Part shown: positions 47,330-59,284 of the stretch, piece after piece | How positions within the stretch are numbered: the stretch's first letter is position 1 | Layout of the letters: each line of letters begins with the position of its first letter | Origin: Agrocybe praecox | Taxonomy: Eukaryota; Basidiomycota; Agaricomycetes; Agaricales; Agrocybaceae | Direction: 5' to 3' | Assembly: GCA_964017145.1 (NCBI GenBank) | Contig: OZ024841.1 | Location: forward strand, 3,658,001-3,722,000 | DNA length: 64,000 nt | Translations under genes and position numbers: made by a program | The notes under the pieces: generated by a model | Database searches by the model: none | What the model was told of the DNA's origin: nothing | What the model saw: only the letters and a program-made list of their open reading frames with translations

Positions 47330-49975
47330 GATTTGGAACTTTCGAACGCCTTGGAAGTCTGTGTCTGGTTCATCTCTATCACTCCCAACGGCCTACTTCG
47401 CTTGCAGCACCCCAAGATTCTTCCTCAAGTCATTCACTCTCACGAGCTGGCGGGGGCGGCTATGCAGGAGGACGACACTCATACAACGCCATACCCATTC
47501 CCCTAACACAGCGCTCGCCGGAATTTCCAAGTTTATCTAGGCGCAAAGACCAACGTCCGAACCGGCGGGATCATCAATAGAGCCAGCCAGCGACCGTACA
47601 TCCCAACTCGAACCAGTCCGGCGGGAATGCGAACGCAGCAGCACTTGCCTAAGTACCCATACCGGACGTTTACGTGCGCCTAGGTGCCCTAGCTTATGCG
47701 TCTGCCCATCCACGCCGGACCATCCCCAACTTTGGGCCGTATTTACTCCTGCAGATCCTGGGAGAGGGCGAGTTTGGGAAGTTCACGCTCGGTCTGCATA
47801 GTCAGTGGATAGGAGGTTACGGTGAAGTTGATCAGGATGGGTAACGTGGATAGTACCGTTAGGATGAGGAAAATCGAGAGGAAAATCGAGGTTTTAAAGG
47901 TGTGTTTCCCTACTCCTATCTTTTCTTTTCCTCGCGGATGGTCCAAGGCCCATGAGCCATCTTCTTGTGTTCAACGCTATCATTCACATATATAACGAAT
48001 ATTTTTCCATTGGTTCTCTTGTTTTAAATCTCATGTGGACCTCTATTTCCGCGTTTGTTGGCGCCAGCATTTGTGGAAGAGAAGCCGCAGAACCATTCCT
48101 TTTCGTTTTTCCCGACTTGCGTTGTTTCTTTTTAAAAAAAACTATTTTACTAACTAATCTGCTTTCTCCATTCGCAAACGCTCAAATCGTCCGACTATAC
48201 TGCATCATGGAAACCGACAAATACATGGGCATAATTTTCAAACACAGCTCTGGAGGCAAATTATTCGACCATATCCTCGCGCACCGACACCTGTACCACA
48301 AAGACGCAGCCAAACTAAGGCTCCAACCATATACTATACGTATACTCAAAAAGATTTATATATATGAGAAGAGTTTGGCTGCCAAACTCTTCTCCCACAT
48401 CGTCTCGGGTGTCTGATGCACCTACCAAAAAAACAATCGTACATCACAGAGCGCAGAGCCATCGTCCAGAGGCTAGGAGCGAGAGGTCCACGTCGTCCAA
48501 TCCCGTCCCGCCGATTGTTATTACCGCCGTCGCTGGTCAGACCAGTACCACCGCACCCACGCCCACTCACAGCTGCTCGACCCAACAAGAATACCTCTCA
48601 TCAGTATCGCTCCTCACTTCTCCGCCAACTTCTGTCGTTTCCAAGCTGGCTGGTAACAAACATCAGCCAGCTACACCGCAAAATAGCAACGTTCAGACAT
48701 ACCATCCAGGTCTAATACGATTCGGAGTCAAAGGGATGAGGAAGGAGACAGCCGAGTGGGGGTAGGCCCAAGGAGCTCTAGTTCAAAGAAGGAGAAGGAT
48801 GAGCATAAACACAGTGCTACGTATGAGAAGGCTGTGCCAGGTCTTCCTCCTGCAGGAGCAGGAGCAGCAGGAGTGCTAGGACCACCAATGGCTTTTCGCA
48901 TCCAAAGCGCCACCGCCTGTGTTGGTTCCTCCTGTTCAGCTTCCAGCGACGATGACTCCGGCTCCTCCTGCCACGTCATATCTGCAATTTTCGCTGGAGC
49001 AGACTTGAATACTTCGTCGGTTCGTAAAGCCCAAGGAACAGGCCATAAGAAAGGAAATACAGCAGCGACAGGATAGGCTTTGGGAAGATCTTTTGGTGGC
49101 AATGACGCTGGTGCCAACGAGAAAGAGGGAAGTGAAAGTCTGTCTGGTGCATCGCGGGCTGATTCGTCGATGGATACAACGAATGATGGAGAGAGGAAGG
49201 TCCATTAGGAGCTGGTCGCAGGACCAGAAGACGCCCGTTAGATCTGTGTATCCCGAGGCACCACTACCGCCGTACCAGCTACAGCCGAGAACGCCAACGC
49301 GACTTTACAACCGCCACCAATGCCCACGTCTGGGCACAGCTGCACGTTCGATCCATGAACTTGAACGCGTCTGGGTCGCTATTAAACTCTGCTGCACTGT
49401 CAATCAGTCTGACGAGAAGGATGGCAAGAAGCAGCAGCAGAGCCTCGTCGCTCCCCCTGTGCAGGTAGTAGTTACCACCCCAGCCTCGAACCTTGAGCGT
49501 TTCGCGCCCTGTACCTCCCACACCTGTTTGCAGCGAGGCGGGGGCTGGTGCCGTACCCACTACGGCTACTACACCTGTTACATCTTCATCTTCCTTTGTT
49601 TCTACGTTCAGGAACAGCATCGCTGCTGACAGCAGGGACTGCGAACGTCAACGACAGACGTCGACATCGTCGAACAGGCTCGGTGCATTCTATGGCTTGA
49701 AATTTTCTTCGTCGTCGCAAGCACATCAACAGCAACAGAATACTGTCTCACCTCATCCTTACGTTCTGCTACGTATCCATCACGGTGCGGCGTATCAAAC
49801 GACAATCACTACGAGGCCACTACCGGAGGTTATGTCCCCCTGGACAGGGGTCGTTCCCTTTCACCACTGCATCTGGTTCTGAGGCGGTGGGACCAGCGTC
49901 TGACGATCCATCGCAGGACTTTGGGGATGAAATGCGGTTCAGCGTCAAGCTGACGAGGTTGGATAGATACGTAAA
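47330..49975 (+). pseudogene. CAMK-group protein kinase, decayed copy 3
   Basis: This copy is collinear with copy 1. The N-terminal region runs 47330-47900. The kinase fragment near 48180-48290 reads IVRLYCIMETDKYMG and then GGKLFDHILAHRHL, with the preceding acceptor AG changed to AA. A short insertion near 48330-48400 duplicates the AAKLFSHIVSGV segment. The post-kinase linker is RAQSHRPEARSERSTSSN. The Pro-rich piece VPGLPPAGAGAAG lies at 48830. The C-terminal RFSVKLTRLDR marks KA1 at 49930-49970. The kinase core is joined to the linker at the same place as in copy 1 (SGV ... TYQKK ... AQSHR). Many stops and shifts are present. Confidence 0.7.
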
Positions 49976-50299
49976 GTTTTTATATGATGCGTTGAGGCAG
50001 TGCGTGTTGTTCTCTTTTTTCTTTCTTTTTTTTTTCTTCTTTTTTTCCATCCTTCTTTTTCAATTTACATTTGCTCCGGTGTCGAGACCGAATTCACGCA
50101 TCAACACCTGGTATCTTAATTTCTTTTTCTTGGGTTCCCCTTTTGTCTGCGCCATCGAACATACAAACTGTTTTTTTTTTTCTGTTTGCAGGCATGCAGA
50201 CATTCGGCTGCCCGTGCCTAGATAGCGAACGAATTATACATATATATCCTTACCAAGGATCCAGCATTGCCAATAATGCAAGTCGAAGGGCAAGGTAAG

Positions 50300-51030
50300 C
50301 CTTGCTCCTTCTTACCTCGTTATGCACAGCATGGAGGACTCTGATGTTGACAAAGATATACCGCAGGCGAGCCAGAGGAAGACATCTATTGCGAATAGGA
50401 AATGATACTCTGCTTCGAGCAGCACCGTCAACCAGCCTAGCGAGGAGGATGGAAAGGAGCAGCAGAACCTCATTCCTCCTCATGTTGAAGTGGTGGTTAC
50501 CACCTCAACTTTGAGGCAGGATGCAGTCTTCGTTCTGTCAGGTCCAGCACGAAGGAAAACCGTCAGGGTTGGCTGTGATCACGATGATGGGCCGGCTGCA
50601 GCTTCCAACAGCGTTGATATGTGCGGCTTACCACTTCCCTCTTGTCTAGTATGTTCTCAGCCTCAACGGGCGGGATGCCTTGTGGGCTGCTGATGAAGAG
50701 GCAGTCGTCATATGTCGCATCGGGTGGTCCTCCCATATCATCAGCATCATCTCATTGGGCCTCAAACACACCGGCATTTGATGACGAACATTCCGTCATC
50801 GTCGGTGAACATTGAACGTTGAACCTTTGTCCTCCTCGGCTGGGTTGGTAGCTTCTTCCAGTGTTGATCCCCTTTCACCACTGCCTCTGGTTCTGACGTG
50901 GTGGAACCGGCATATGGCGATCCATCACAGGACACTGGGGATGATCGATGGATAAAGTGCGGTTCAGCGTCGAACTGACAAGGTCGGATAGATTGGACGA
51001 TACGTATGGTTTGAATATTTGAAGGTCGAA
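50300..51030 (+). pseudogene. CAMK-group protein kinase, decayed copy 4 (C-terminal part only)
   Basis: Only the last part of the gene is present. It includes GGMPCGLLMKRQSSYVASGG (about 50665), matching copy 2, and the KA1-like RFSVELTRSDRLDDTYGLN (about 50957-51015), then a stop and RSKGNLRKFF, which fits the family's KGNLR-F continuation. It is directly preceded by the shared 3' flank of copy 3, so the copies are in tandem. Confidence 0.65.
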
Positions 51031-51990
51031 GGGAAATTTGAGGAAATTTTTTGTACGATACATCGAGGCAGTACGTACTACGTATTCTTTTCTTTAATAT
51101 TTTTTCTCTTTTGTTTTTTCTTCGTTCTTTTCGATCTGCACTCTCTGCTGGTGTCGAGACTGGGCTCGTACGTCAACGCCTGGTATCTTCTTGATATTTT
51201 TCGTGTTCTTACGTTTTGTCCGGGCCACCGAACATATAAACCGATGAGCCAATCAATGTTCCACTTTGCACGCTCTCTCTAGATGCATTCGTCAATTTTC
51301 GGAATTAAATGATCCAAGTAGGGAAGGACGAGCACGGTAGAGTTGCGAGAGTGTGTGTACATAAAGAGAAAGGGAAACGGATGGAACAAAGGCGGAAGGG
51401 ACGGAGCGGGGATGGCAGAATAACTGACAACCTCGGAGGAAATAATCGCTGGAATTATAATTGTAAATACGACGGTTTCTATGTAACATTTTGACAAGAA
51501 GCAACACCAAAACGAGGCAACTATGGGGAGAAAAGAATTGATATGAATGCGGATGCAGATCAACGAATATGAAAAAGGGCGAGGAACAGAGAGCAGGGTG
51601 AAATGTTCGTATAAAGTGGATAGCAAATTCGGCGCATAAACAAAGACTTGGGAATCTGTACGCTCGATGTGAAAGGGGCCGGAAGAGTAGGCAAATGTGG
51701 AAGGGGGAGAGGAAGAGAGAGAGGAAGATGACACGAGGAAGGCGAGAAGCGCACTTCAGTGAACCAGTGACATGACCTCTTAGACCAATTAATTCCTGAT
51801 AGGAAATAGACCTAAGAGACCCCCCAGAAATGTTTTGTCCAAAACATTTTACCTCAAAACATTTTCTTCAAAACATTTCTTCTCAAAACATTTTTTGAAT
51901 AATATTATATTACTTAATAATATTTTACTATTATTGAAAATGTTCCATTAGTTATAATTAGTTCACACAAAACATTACTTCATTGAAGCA
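51031..51990. other. 3' flank of kinase copy 4, purine-rich DNA, then AT-rich direct repeats
   Basis: 51.07-51.25 kb carries the common 3' block (GGTGTCGAGACTGGGCTCGT). 51.3-51.75 kb is purine-rich. From 51.78 kb the composition changes to AT-rich. Confidence 0.6.
51823..51896. repeat. Short direct repeats CAAAACATTT
   Basis: Variants of TCAAAACATTTT occur four to five times in about 75 bases, after the sequence GACCCCCCAGAAATGTTTTG. They resemble subterminal repeats of a DNA transposon and lie about 100 bases outside the proposed left end of the KDZ element. Confidence 0.6.
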
Positions 51991-51991
51991 G

Positions 51992-54900
51992 TTCTTGGGG
52001 TCCTAGTATGAATTTTTTTGTATATATTACAATTAATACAAATTCCAATCACTACAGATCTAATCATACTCACTTTCTGTACCTATTTCAAGATGATTCA
52101 TATCCATTTCCATCTCATCCAATAATGCAGCATTATTTATCTCTTCTTCATCATCCGAATTTATTTCATATGCATCACTATCACTTTCATATTCATTATC
52201 TATTCCCAGAATCAAGACATTCTCAGTTGTTTCATATATGCGTGCCTCAGCAATTTCAGCATTGGTTGGACCCCAATTATCAGCTTGTTTACTTGGAATT
52301 ATATGTGTTCCAGTTTCCCAACCAACACAAATACGTAATAAATATTTCTTTCTTTCTACAAGCTGTTGAACAATGTTTGGATCCTCCTTGGAGACACTGA
52401 TAGCTTCATTGATCAAAGACCATTCCTCTTGTAACCATTGCTCCATGGATAATTTCTCTTGTATCAACCGTCTTTGTTCTTCATCACATCGGTTTACATC
52501 CAACAATGCTTTTATGCCTTTTCGAACAAAGTCATCTCCAAGCCACAAAGGAATATTGACTTCATCATCATATGCAGCTGTTAATCCAATATCTTGCCAG
52601 ATATCATCATCAATATCAAGTTTGAAAAGCCCTTCAACTTCTATTGGCAATGGTGCACGTGCTCCTTTGGGGCACTTACATTTTGCAATTAATTGATTTA
52701 GGTCAACACATAGTTTGTTATAACTTCTTGCCAAACTTTGAATTCCAGGCTCTTTCCGTTTTATTTGCTGCTCAGCATGCTTTTCAAGCTTGGCTCGATT
52801 TACAGTTGCTCTATATGCACGCTCCATAACTTCAAGCTCAAATTTCCTATGGCGTAGACGTTCACGTATTCTTTGTTTTAATGCCAAAGCATTGACCCGT
52901 ATGCGTAAAAATTGATTTCCAATCAATTTAGCCAAATTGGCCTTGTCACTAACAGATAATCTTGTACGCTTGTTTGAAATTGACTTCTGAAGTTTTTGAC
53001 ATTTAAGTTCAATATCAGTAACAGCCTCTTGTGCACTATAAAGGTCATGACCATCACTATAGTGGCTTTCTTCAATCATTGTATTGAATTTATCCAGTTC
53101 TGCAGTATATTGCTCAAGCTGCTGCTCTAATAGGAGGATTTCCTCAATTGATTTATTAGCTAGATTTTTTGATTGTCTTTGAAGTGGCTTTGTTTGTTCA
53201 ACAATTTGATTTTCCCATTCTTCAGTCAAAACATCCTTTGTATATCCTTCATTGTAAACTTCATTTAGAATGCTTTCAGCAGTGGACTTTCTACTGACTG
53301 CATTATTCCATTTACGCTTCATCCATTGGCCTAACCCAAGAAGTGACTTTGAATCAAGATGTTTTACTTTGGTATCAATTGTATAAATTCGATTAAAATA
53401 GCCTGAAACACGACAAGAAGGAATTAAGGCCTTAATGGAGCTCCAAAACCGCTCACAGCCTTCACCATCTGTTAATCCAAAACCTTCACACTTTCGAGGA
53501 TGATATATCAACTGGCAAGGCCATTGATGACCATAAGCATGAAATACAGATATTCCAAATACAATACGGTCCAAAACACCATCAAGAAATCCATATTTGT
53601 TGCAGCTTCTATGTAACTGACATCCAATGTCATATAGAACTCCAATCTTCATTGAATCAGGAACATGTTGAAAAAGCTTATCCAGCAAACATAAAGCATA
53701 ATGCTGTTTCTCGCCTGCTGAAGTCATATTGACCAACCAAAGAACATGATCATGTCGACATAATAAAGCCATGAGCCCAGTATCAGCAAAAAATAAAGTA
53801 CTGGCTTTGATTCTTTTGGAATCAGCAGCTACAAAAGACTCATTGCACCCATCAAGTATAGTTGCACTAACACGCATTCCTGGCTCAAATTGGTCAACAG
53901 TTTCTTCGTGAACCGGTTTCTTAGGACTTGACTTCTTTGTTGTTGATTTATTGCTTGGTCGTATTGTTTCAACAAAGTCTTCCATAGCTTTAGCTTCTTT
54001 AGGATCAATAAAAACAGTCTCGGAATGGACTCTTGGACCTGTCCAAGCCTCAGTTTGAGATTTGCGACGCTTTTGGGTAAAACATGCATCCAAACAAACA
54101 ATTGAATCCACACTTTTGCACAATTTAAATTTATAACTTGTTCTCAAAATTCAAATTTGAACTTACACTTCATCAGGTTTTTTCCAATTCTGGCCACCAA
54201 AGCAAAGTGGACAGCGTTCTCGTAAATATTCACTTGGCCGATTCAAGGAATGAGCTTGATTGGCTATGAAAGTATAAGGAAATTGAAAAATGATCAAATA
54301 AATAACTTACAACCTTCATGAGGTTCATCAGTAGCATCAAAATCATGGACAGACTGAGGAATATAATGCTCTAATATTTGTATAAGAAGAAATATTATGA
54401 AATAGAAGGAGAACTTACCATTTTCTGGGAGATCATCATTATCAATATTCAAAACAGATCCTCGTATAGAATCGAGATAATCACGCATCATCAAATTCTT
54501 GGTATCTGTCAGTATTGCATACCAATGCATGGCATTTCCAAATCTAGTACGCAAGCTATCCTGAATATTGAAAAAAAAAAACTTAGCAATGATTAAAATT
54601 AAGTGAATATCAGTATATTCATACCCTGGTTTTAAGCTTGAATTTACGAGCACTAAGAAATCCTTCTAGTGTCTCACACCAAGCTGTTGTATTTGGAGCA
54701 GCATTGACAAAAAGATCACGTGCAAAGTCCAAAACGTTAAGGTCAACAGCCAAAGTTGGAAGCAATGGAGCACATGGAAAAAAACCACGAGAGAGAAGTT
54801 GTAAAGCTGGTTGAGTACAAGTGCAAAGATTTATTTTTTCAATTCCTGTAACATGCATAAAATAATTAATAATAGACTCTTTTAGTATATATAAATAACT

Positions 54901-55700
54901 TACGTTCAAAAAAAATACAAGTTACTTCTAACATTTTGCCTTGTGGGCAACCAGTACAGCCTTTGTTATTCCTAACACTTTCCAAGTTCCGCAGCCCAGA
55001 TGACTCATTTAAGAGTTCCATATAAGGTTCCAACAATGCTGGAATAATATCCTCACTCCAGCGACGCCATTGGAGTTGTTTCTTTCGATATTTCTCTGTA
55101 TCAACAGTAATAGTAGCTTCAGAAGTTGGAGGTACAACAGACTGGTCCAGAGCCTCCACAGAGATTCCTACACTAGACACAGTATCAGGGGCTACAACCT
55201 GAGAAAACATGCCAGAAGGTGTACGAATAAGTCCTTGGGCACTAAGAATAGCATTTGGTGTGTTGTAAGGTCTCCTCTGCTTTGGTACATCAGCAATAGG
55301 TAGAAAGACTGGAGCTGGAGACTGTTCAGCAGACTGAGACTCTTGTTGAACATTACCGCGAACACGGCGGAATGACAAGACCATAGTGGAGAGTGGGAAG
55401 AAGAGCAGGGAATAAGAATTCCCCAGAACCACACTTATATATGTCAGACAGTCTATAATTAGATAACAAACATGACATTGACAGCCTGAGAAAAATAACA
55501 TGACATGTACGAAAAAAAAGTTTAATATAAACTAATTATCCCTGTGTATAACGACGACAAACAAAAAACACAGACAAAACACAGAGATAAAGAATATATT
55601 AAAATAGTGCAGCACCAAGAAAGCAGCTGGTTGAGAACCCTAAATTAAGTGATCATAAAACACAAAGAGATATCTAAAAACATACCAAAGACCCCAAGAA
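51992..55700. mobile_element. KDZ element 3, compact, with terminal inverted repeats
   Basis: TTCTTGGGGTC at 51992-52002 is the exact inverted complement of GACCCCAAGAA at 55690-55700. The match continues imperfectly for about nine more bases to a shared TATG. The enclosed 3.7 kb is AT-rich compared with both flanks and holds a single transposase gene. I could not find a target-site duplication, so the exact ends remain provisional. Confidence 0.6.
52060..55384 (-). CDS. KDZ-superfamily transposase 3 (CxC1-like cysteine cluster)
   Basis: Six exons (55384-54904, 54845-54625, 54560-54419, 54370-54311, 54263-54167, 54112-52060) give 1017 residues without a stop. The N-terminal region contains QLQWRRWSEDIIPALLEPYM. 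The cysteine cluster is spread over the exon 1/2 junction: CTGCPQGK, VTCIFFE, then LCTCTQPALQLLSRGFFPCA, the CxC1 pattern of KDZ proteins. RCPLCFGGQNWKKPDE precedes the catalytic core. Core motifs are VCLDACFTQKR, the FADTGLMALLCRHD block, VLYDIGCQ, FHAYGHQWPCQ and GEGCERFWSS. The C-terminal part is helical and acidic at its end. The stop lies only 58 bases inside the proposed left terminus. Apparently intact. Confidence 0.9.
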
Positions 55701-55710
55701 GAGATGTGTA

Positions 55711-58229
55711 TCACATGGGCATGACATGTGGGACAGTGGGCGCACGACCAAAATATTCATAGAAAGACTGACAGTAGAAGGTGTATGCCACATGCTCGAC
55801 AGCCTCCACCATCTCCTTGGTTGATGAGATGCGCGTTCCATTTGTTCCCGTGTGCATGATAGCCCTCATGTCTTTCAGGCGCTGGGCGCTGGGCCCGTTC
55901 CAGCTCGAAAGGACAATGCGCAAAGCCTCAACATACTCCATTTGGTCAGCATATTCACGTGCACCGAGACCTCTGGAAGACATAGGCCACTCGACGCTGA
56001 CGAAAGTTTGTCGTGGGAAACAAGCAGCCACTAGAGCATCTCGGGCGTCGCGCAAGCCGGGCGTCAAACCATCTCGAGGCACCTGACAACGGTCCAAGGC
56101 TAAAAGTTCAAGTCGGAAATTGTGCTCAAAAAGATCCCACACAATTTCACGAGCAAGATTAGCAGTGATCCCGATATCACCTGAACGAAGAGCTGCACCC
56201 GTCACGACGACCTTGCCCCGCCAATACACAGCATCGGGAAGAGAGGTGTTGCCAATTGTAAGGCCGAATTTCGAATCAAGCGCGTCCATTGCTTTCGCCT
56301 TGCGATTTGTGTGCGAAGGTTGGGGTGCAGTCTGGTTGACAGCACTGGAACCGGCGACCGAAGGAGCCCTGGACGAAGCGGGTGCTATAGGGAAGTAACC
56401 TAATAACAACAAATTTAAACATAAGTAATAGTGGTAAATAATCAATAAAATAAAATAAAAACATACGGTTGCGGAGATCGAGTCTGTCATAAAAACCCAT
56501 CGAGTAACCCAGACGATCAGCTAAGTACATCTTCCAATCTTGAGGACTGGGAAGTACGTTGTCACCAGGTCGACGATTCATTGTTCGCTGCAGCCAAAGA
56601 GGACGAATAAAAAGCCAGACAACCAGATAAACAAGAGTGCGCTTGTTGGAAAGTGCGCTGGTGGCCAGAACGTATGGATCAAAGACAGCATAACCACGAA
56701 AGAGATTGAAATTTGGATGATTAACGAGGGCCACCTTCTTGTTGACGCGGCGAAGGGCATCTTTCCAAAGCGTGATTAAAGCAGGGCACCATTCTGAATC
56801 GGGATCGACGAACTTCTGATCGTTGCACTGCCGGGCACCAAGCCGAATATGGGTGCTAGAGGAAGGAGTACCTTGAGAAGGTGGGGCAACAGTGGCAAGA
56901 GAGGATGGAGGCTGTGAGGCAGAGCCTACTATAGTGGAAATTGAGCTGGCGGGCTGAGAAAGAGTGGACATGCTGCTGGGAAGAACTGTGCAAGTACAAT
57001 TAGTAAAAATAAACATATAAAAACCGATACATGTATTCACGTACCCTGGTAAATAATGGTATGTCCGAGATTGACGTTGACGCTACGTCGCAAATGTTGG
57101 CAAGCCATGAGACTTTCCTCACAAAATGGACCGGCATAGATGGGAGGCACCTCTGGCACAAGCTCAGAAACGATGCCCTCGGGGATTATCCCGTACGTTG
57201 AAGAAACGATGATGATGTCGGATGCGATAGCATCCGGTGCCCTTAATAGCCAGACCGGGCAGCCCAAGAGATGGTGATGGATGGCCACTTCAACGTCTGG
57301 AGTGAGGCACCCCACAAGGTCCGTGTTAATGGGGCGAGGAGTATCGTGATCGAGAATGGGGAGGCCCCTCCAACAAGTGAGGTAGTCGGTCCAAGCGAGG
57401 GTAGCAAGAAAATGGCGTTGAAAAGTGGTCACAGTCAGCAAGGTGTCGATCCAAGTTTGAGGCGCGCAATCGAGAGCAACAGATTGGAATACCATGTTGC
57501 GCTCGCTGCACGTAAACGCGTCGAGTACATCCTTCGGAAGCGTGGTGAGATTAATCTCGTCTTGAATCCGCTTTTGTAATTGTTTGCGAATAGCGAGGAA
57601 GTCCGCGCAGAGCTCGCGGCGAATACGACCCACCTTCGTGGACGGTGAACCGAGTTCAGGCTTAAAGTCCTGGAACTTGAGGTCGTACCACATGAGGGAA
57701 TAAGGATGGCCTTTCAAAACGTCGGTGTCGGGTTTCTTCAGCACGAACGGCAGGTGAGGAAGTCGTGGATGGTGAAATTGTGGGAATAGAGTGAAGTCGG
57801 CCAGATGAAAACGTCCGTCAGAGCGCATGCGTATCTGATCTTCGACTTGGAAAAGGGCTGGGATCCAGTCCATGTTCGGCGAAGTGATAATCCTGCGTGT
57901 GGGCATCGGGTTTCCGTTGTCATCGTGGCCTGACGGGGAGCGCCGAAGACCAGGGATACCGAAGGGAAGATCCCTGATTTCACAGATTGCCAGAGCGTCC
58001 GTTCCTCGCAGGGTGACTAGACAAAATTCAGCCAAGTCATCGTAATAAAGAGGGCAATGAAACGTACATTTTTGAAGACTAGTTACCGTAAACTTGGGAA
58101 GATTTGTATTCTTGTATCGTGTAATTACATAGCAGTCGATGTAGAAATCTAGAATAATGAATGCGTAAGTTTGAACGGGCGAAATGAACGGATACACGCA
58201 CCATTGGTCTCAGCTGAAGGAACCGACAT
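55711..58229 (-). CDS. Agaricomycete-specific protein of unknown function, intact
   Basis: Exons 58229-58202, 58148-57045, 56985-56467 and 56399-55711 splice in phase to 779 residues. The first part contains LPKFTVTSLQKCTFHCPLYY, then LAICEIRDLPFGIPGL, MDWIPALF, RFHLADFTLFP and HPYSLMWYDLKFQDFKPE. I recognise this order from a very common family in mushroom genomes that has no assigned function. The second half is less conserved, with a Ser/Pro-rich stretch between two helical parts, and ends in FYCQSFYEYFGRAPTVPHVM. The promoter side carries three constant-loop hairpins (58306-58390). The stop codon (55711-55713) lies 10 bases from the end of KDZ element 3, so insertion of that element replaced or lengthened the original 3' region. 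Confidence 0.8.
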
Positions 58230-58305
58230 GGTCCTGATTGGAGAAATTCCACGGAATGTCAGGGACTGGGGGGTGTAACGGCGTTGTGATATCGCAAAGC
58301 CTTTA

Positions 58306-58390
58306 CAGGTCGACACAGTCAGACCTGCAAAGTTCTTCTCCAGCGACACAGTCAGCTGGAGAAGGGAGGAGCGACACAGTCAGCTCCTCC
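58306..58390. repeat. Three constant-loop hairpins upstream of a gene start
   Basis: All have loop GACACAGTCA. Stems are CAGGTC/GACCTG (58306-58327), CTTCTCCAGC/GCTGGAGAAG (58335-58364) and GGAGGAGC/GCTCCTCC (58365-58390). All arms pair perfectly although the stem sequences differ. They lie 77-160 bases upstream of the start codon at 58229. Confidence 0.9.
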
Positions 58391-58690
58391 ACTTTGCGCC
58401 GGATGGTGGTTGGAAGTTAGGGTCGGGGGAAAGGCGTACTGGTGGGGTGACTTGTAGAGGGTAAGGAAAGAGGAAGGGAAAACAAGACAAAGGGAAGGGA
58501 AAAGACAGAGGAAAGGAGTTGGAAGTAGAAAGGGAAGAATGAGTGAGGAACGTGTGAGCGGCGTTCAACAACCGTCACGGATATTTACCACAGCCAAACA
58601 ACTTAGATAAAAATAGAAAGCGATGTGATAAGATTAGATAAGTTCACATCGGCCCGATGTTGACGAATGAACTTACAAGTCCGATTTCAC
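58391..58690. other. Intergenic
   Basis: A purine-rich stretch (58.44-58.53 kb) is followed by AT-rich DNA. No gene is visible. Confidence 0.5.
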
Positions 58691-59215
58691 TTGTTATCAA
58701 ACACTTCCACCGCAATCCTTCCCGTCGTTGTTGTTATCATCGTGCTTATTATCTTACCCCTCTCTCCTCACCGAGCTGACTGTGTCGCTCGGTGTCAACT
58801 CAGCTGACTGTGTCGCTGAGTTGGATCGTTGTGCTGACTGTGTCGCACAACGACTCGGAGGAGTTCATTCTTTTCACTTGTTATCAAACATTTCCACCGC
58901 AATCCTTCCCATCGTCGTTATTATCATCGTGCTTATCATCTTACCCCCCTTTCCTCACCGAGCTGACTGCGTTGCTCGGTGTCAACTCAGCTGACGGTGT
59001 CGCTGAGTTGGATCGTTGTGCTGACTGTGTCGCACAACAACTCGGAGGAGTTCATTGCTACCTCGGTCCATTCCTCCACCACAATCTTACCCGTCGTCGT
59101 CGTTACCATCGTACCCATCTCTCCTCACCAATCTGACTGTGTCGCTCGGTGCCAACTCAGCTGACTGTGTCGCTGAGTTGAATCATTGTGCTGACTGTGT
59201 CGCACAACGAGGGCA
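58690..59215. repeat. Three tandem units (~170-187 bases), each with three constant-loop hairpins
   Basis: Each unit has a T/C-rich lead (ACCGCAATCCTTCCC in unit 1) and then three hairpins with loop TGACTGTGTC. Stems are CACCGAGC/GCTCGGTG (58769, 58956, 59126), CAACTCAGC/GCTGAGTTG (58796, 58983, 59153) and TCGTTGTGC/GCACAACGA (58826, 59013, 59183). Unit 2 has changed loops (TGACTGCGTT, TGACGGTGTC) with kept stems. Unit 3 has a damaged first stem (CACCAATC). Confidence 0.9.
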
Positions 59216-59284
59216 TTCTTCAAGTTCAACTTCGACGATTTACCTTTAATTTACACAAATACGCTGCTGAATACTACCTGCCAG

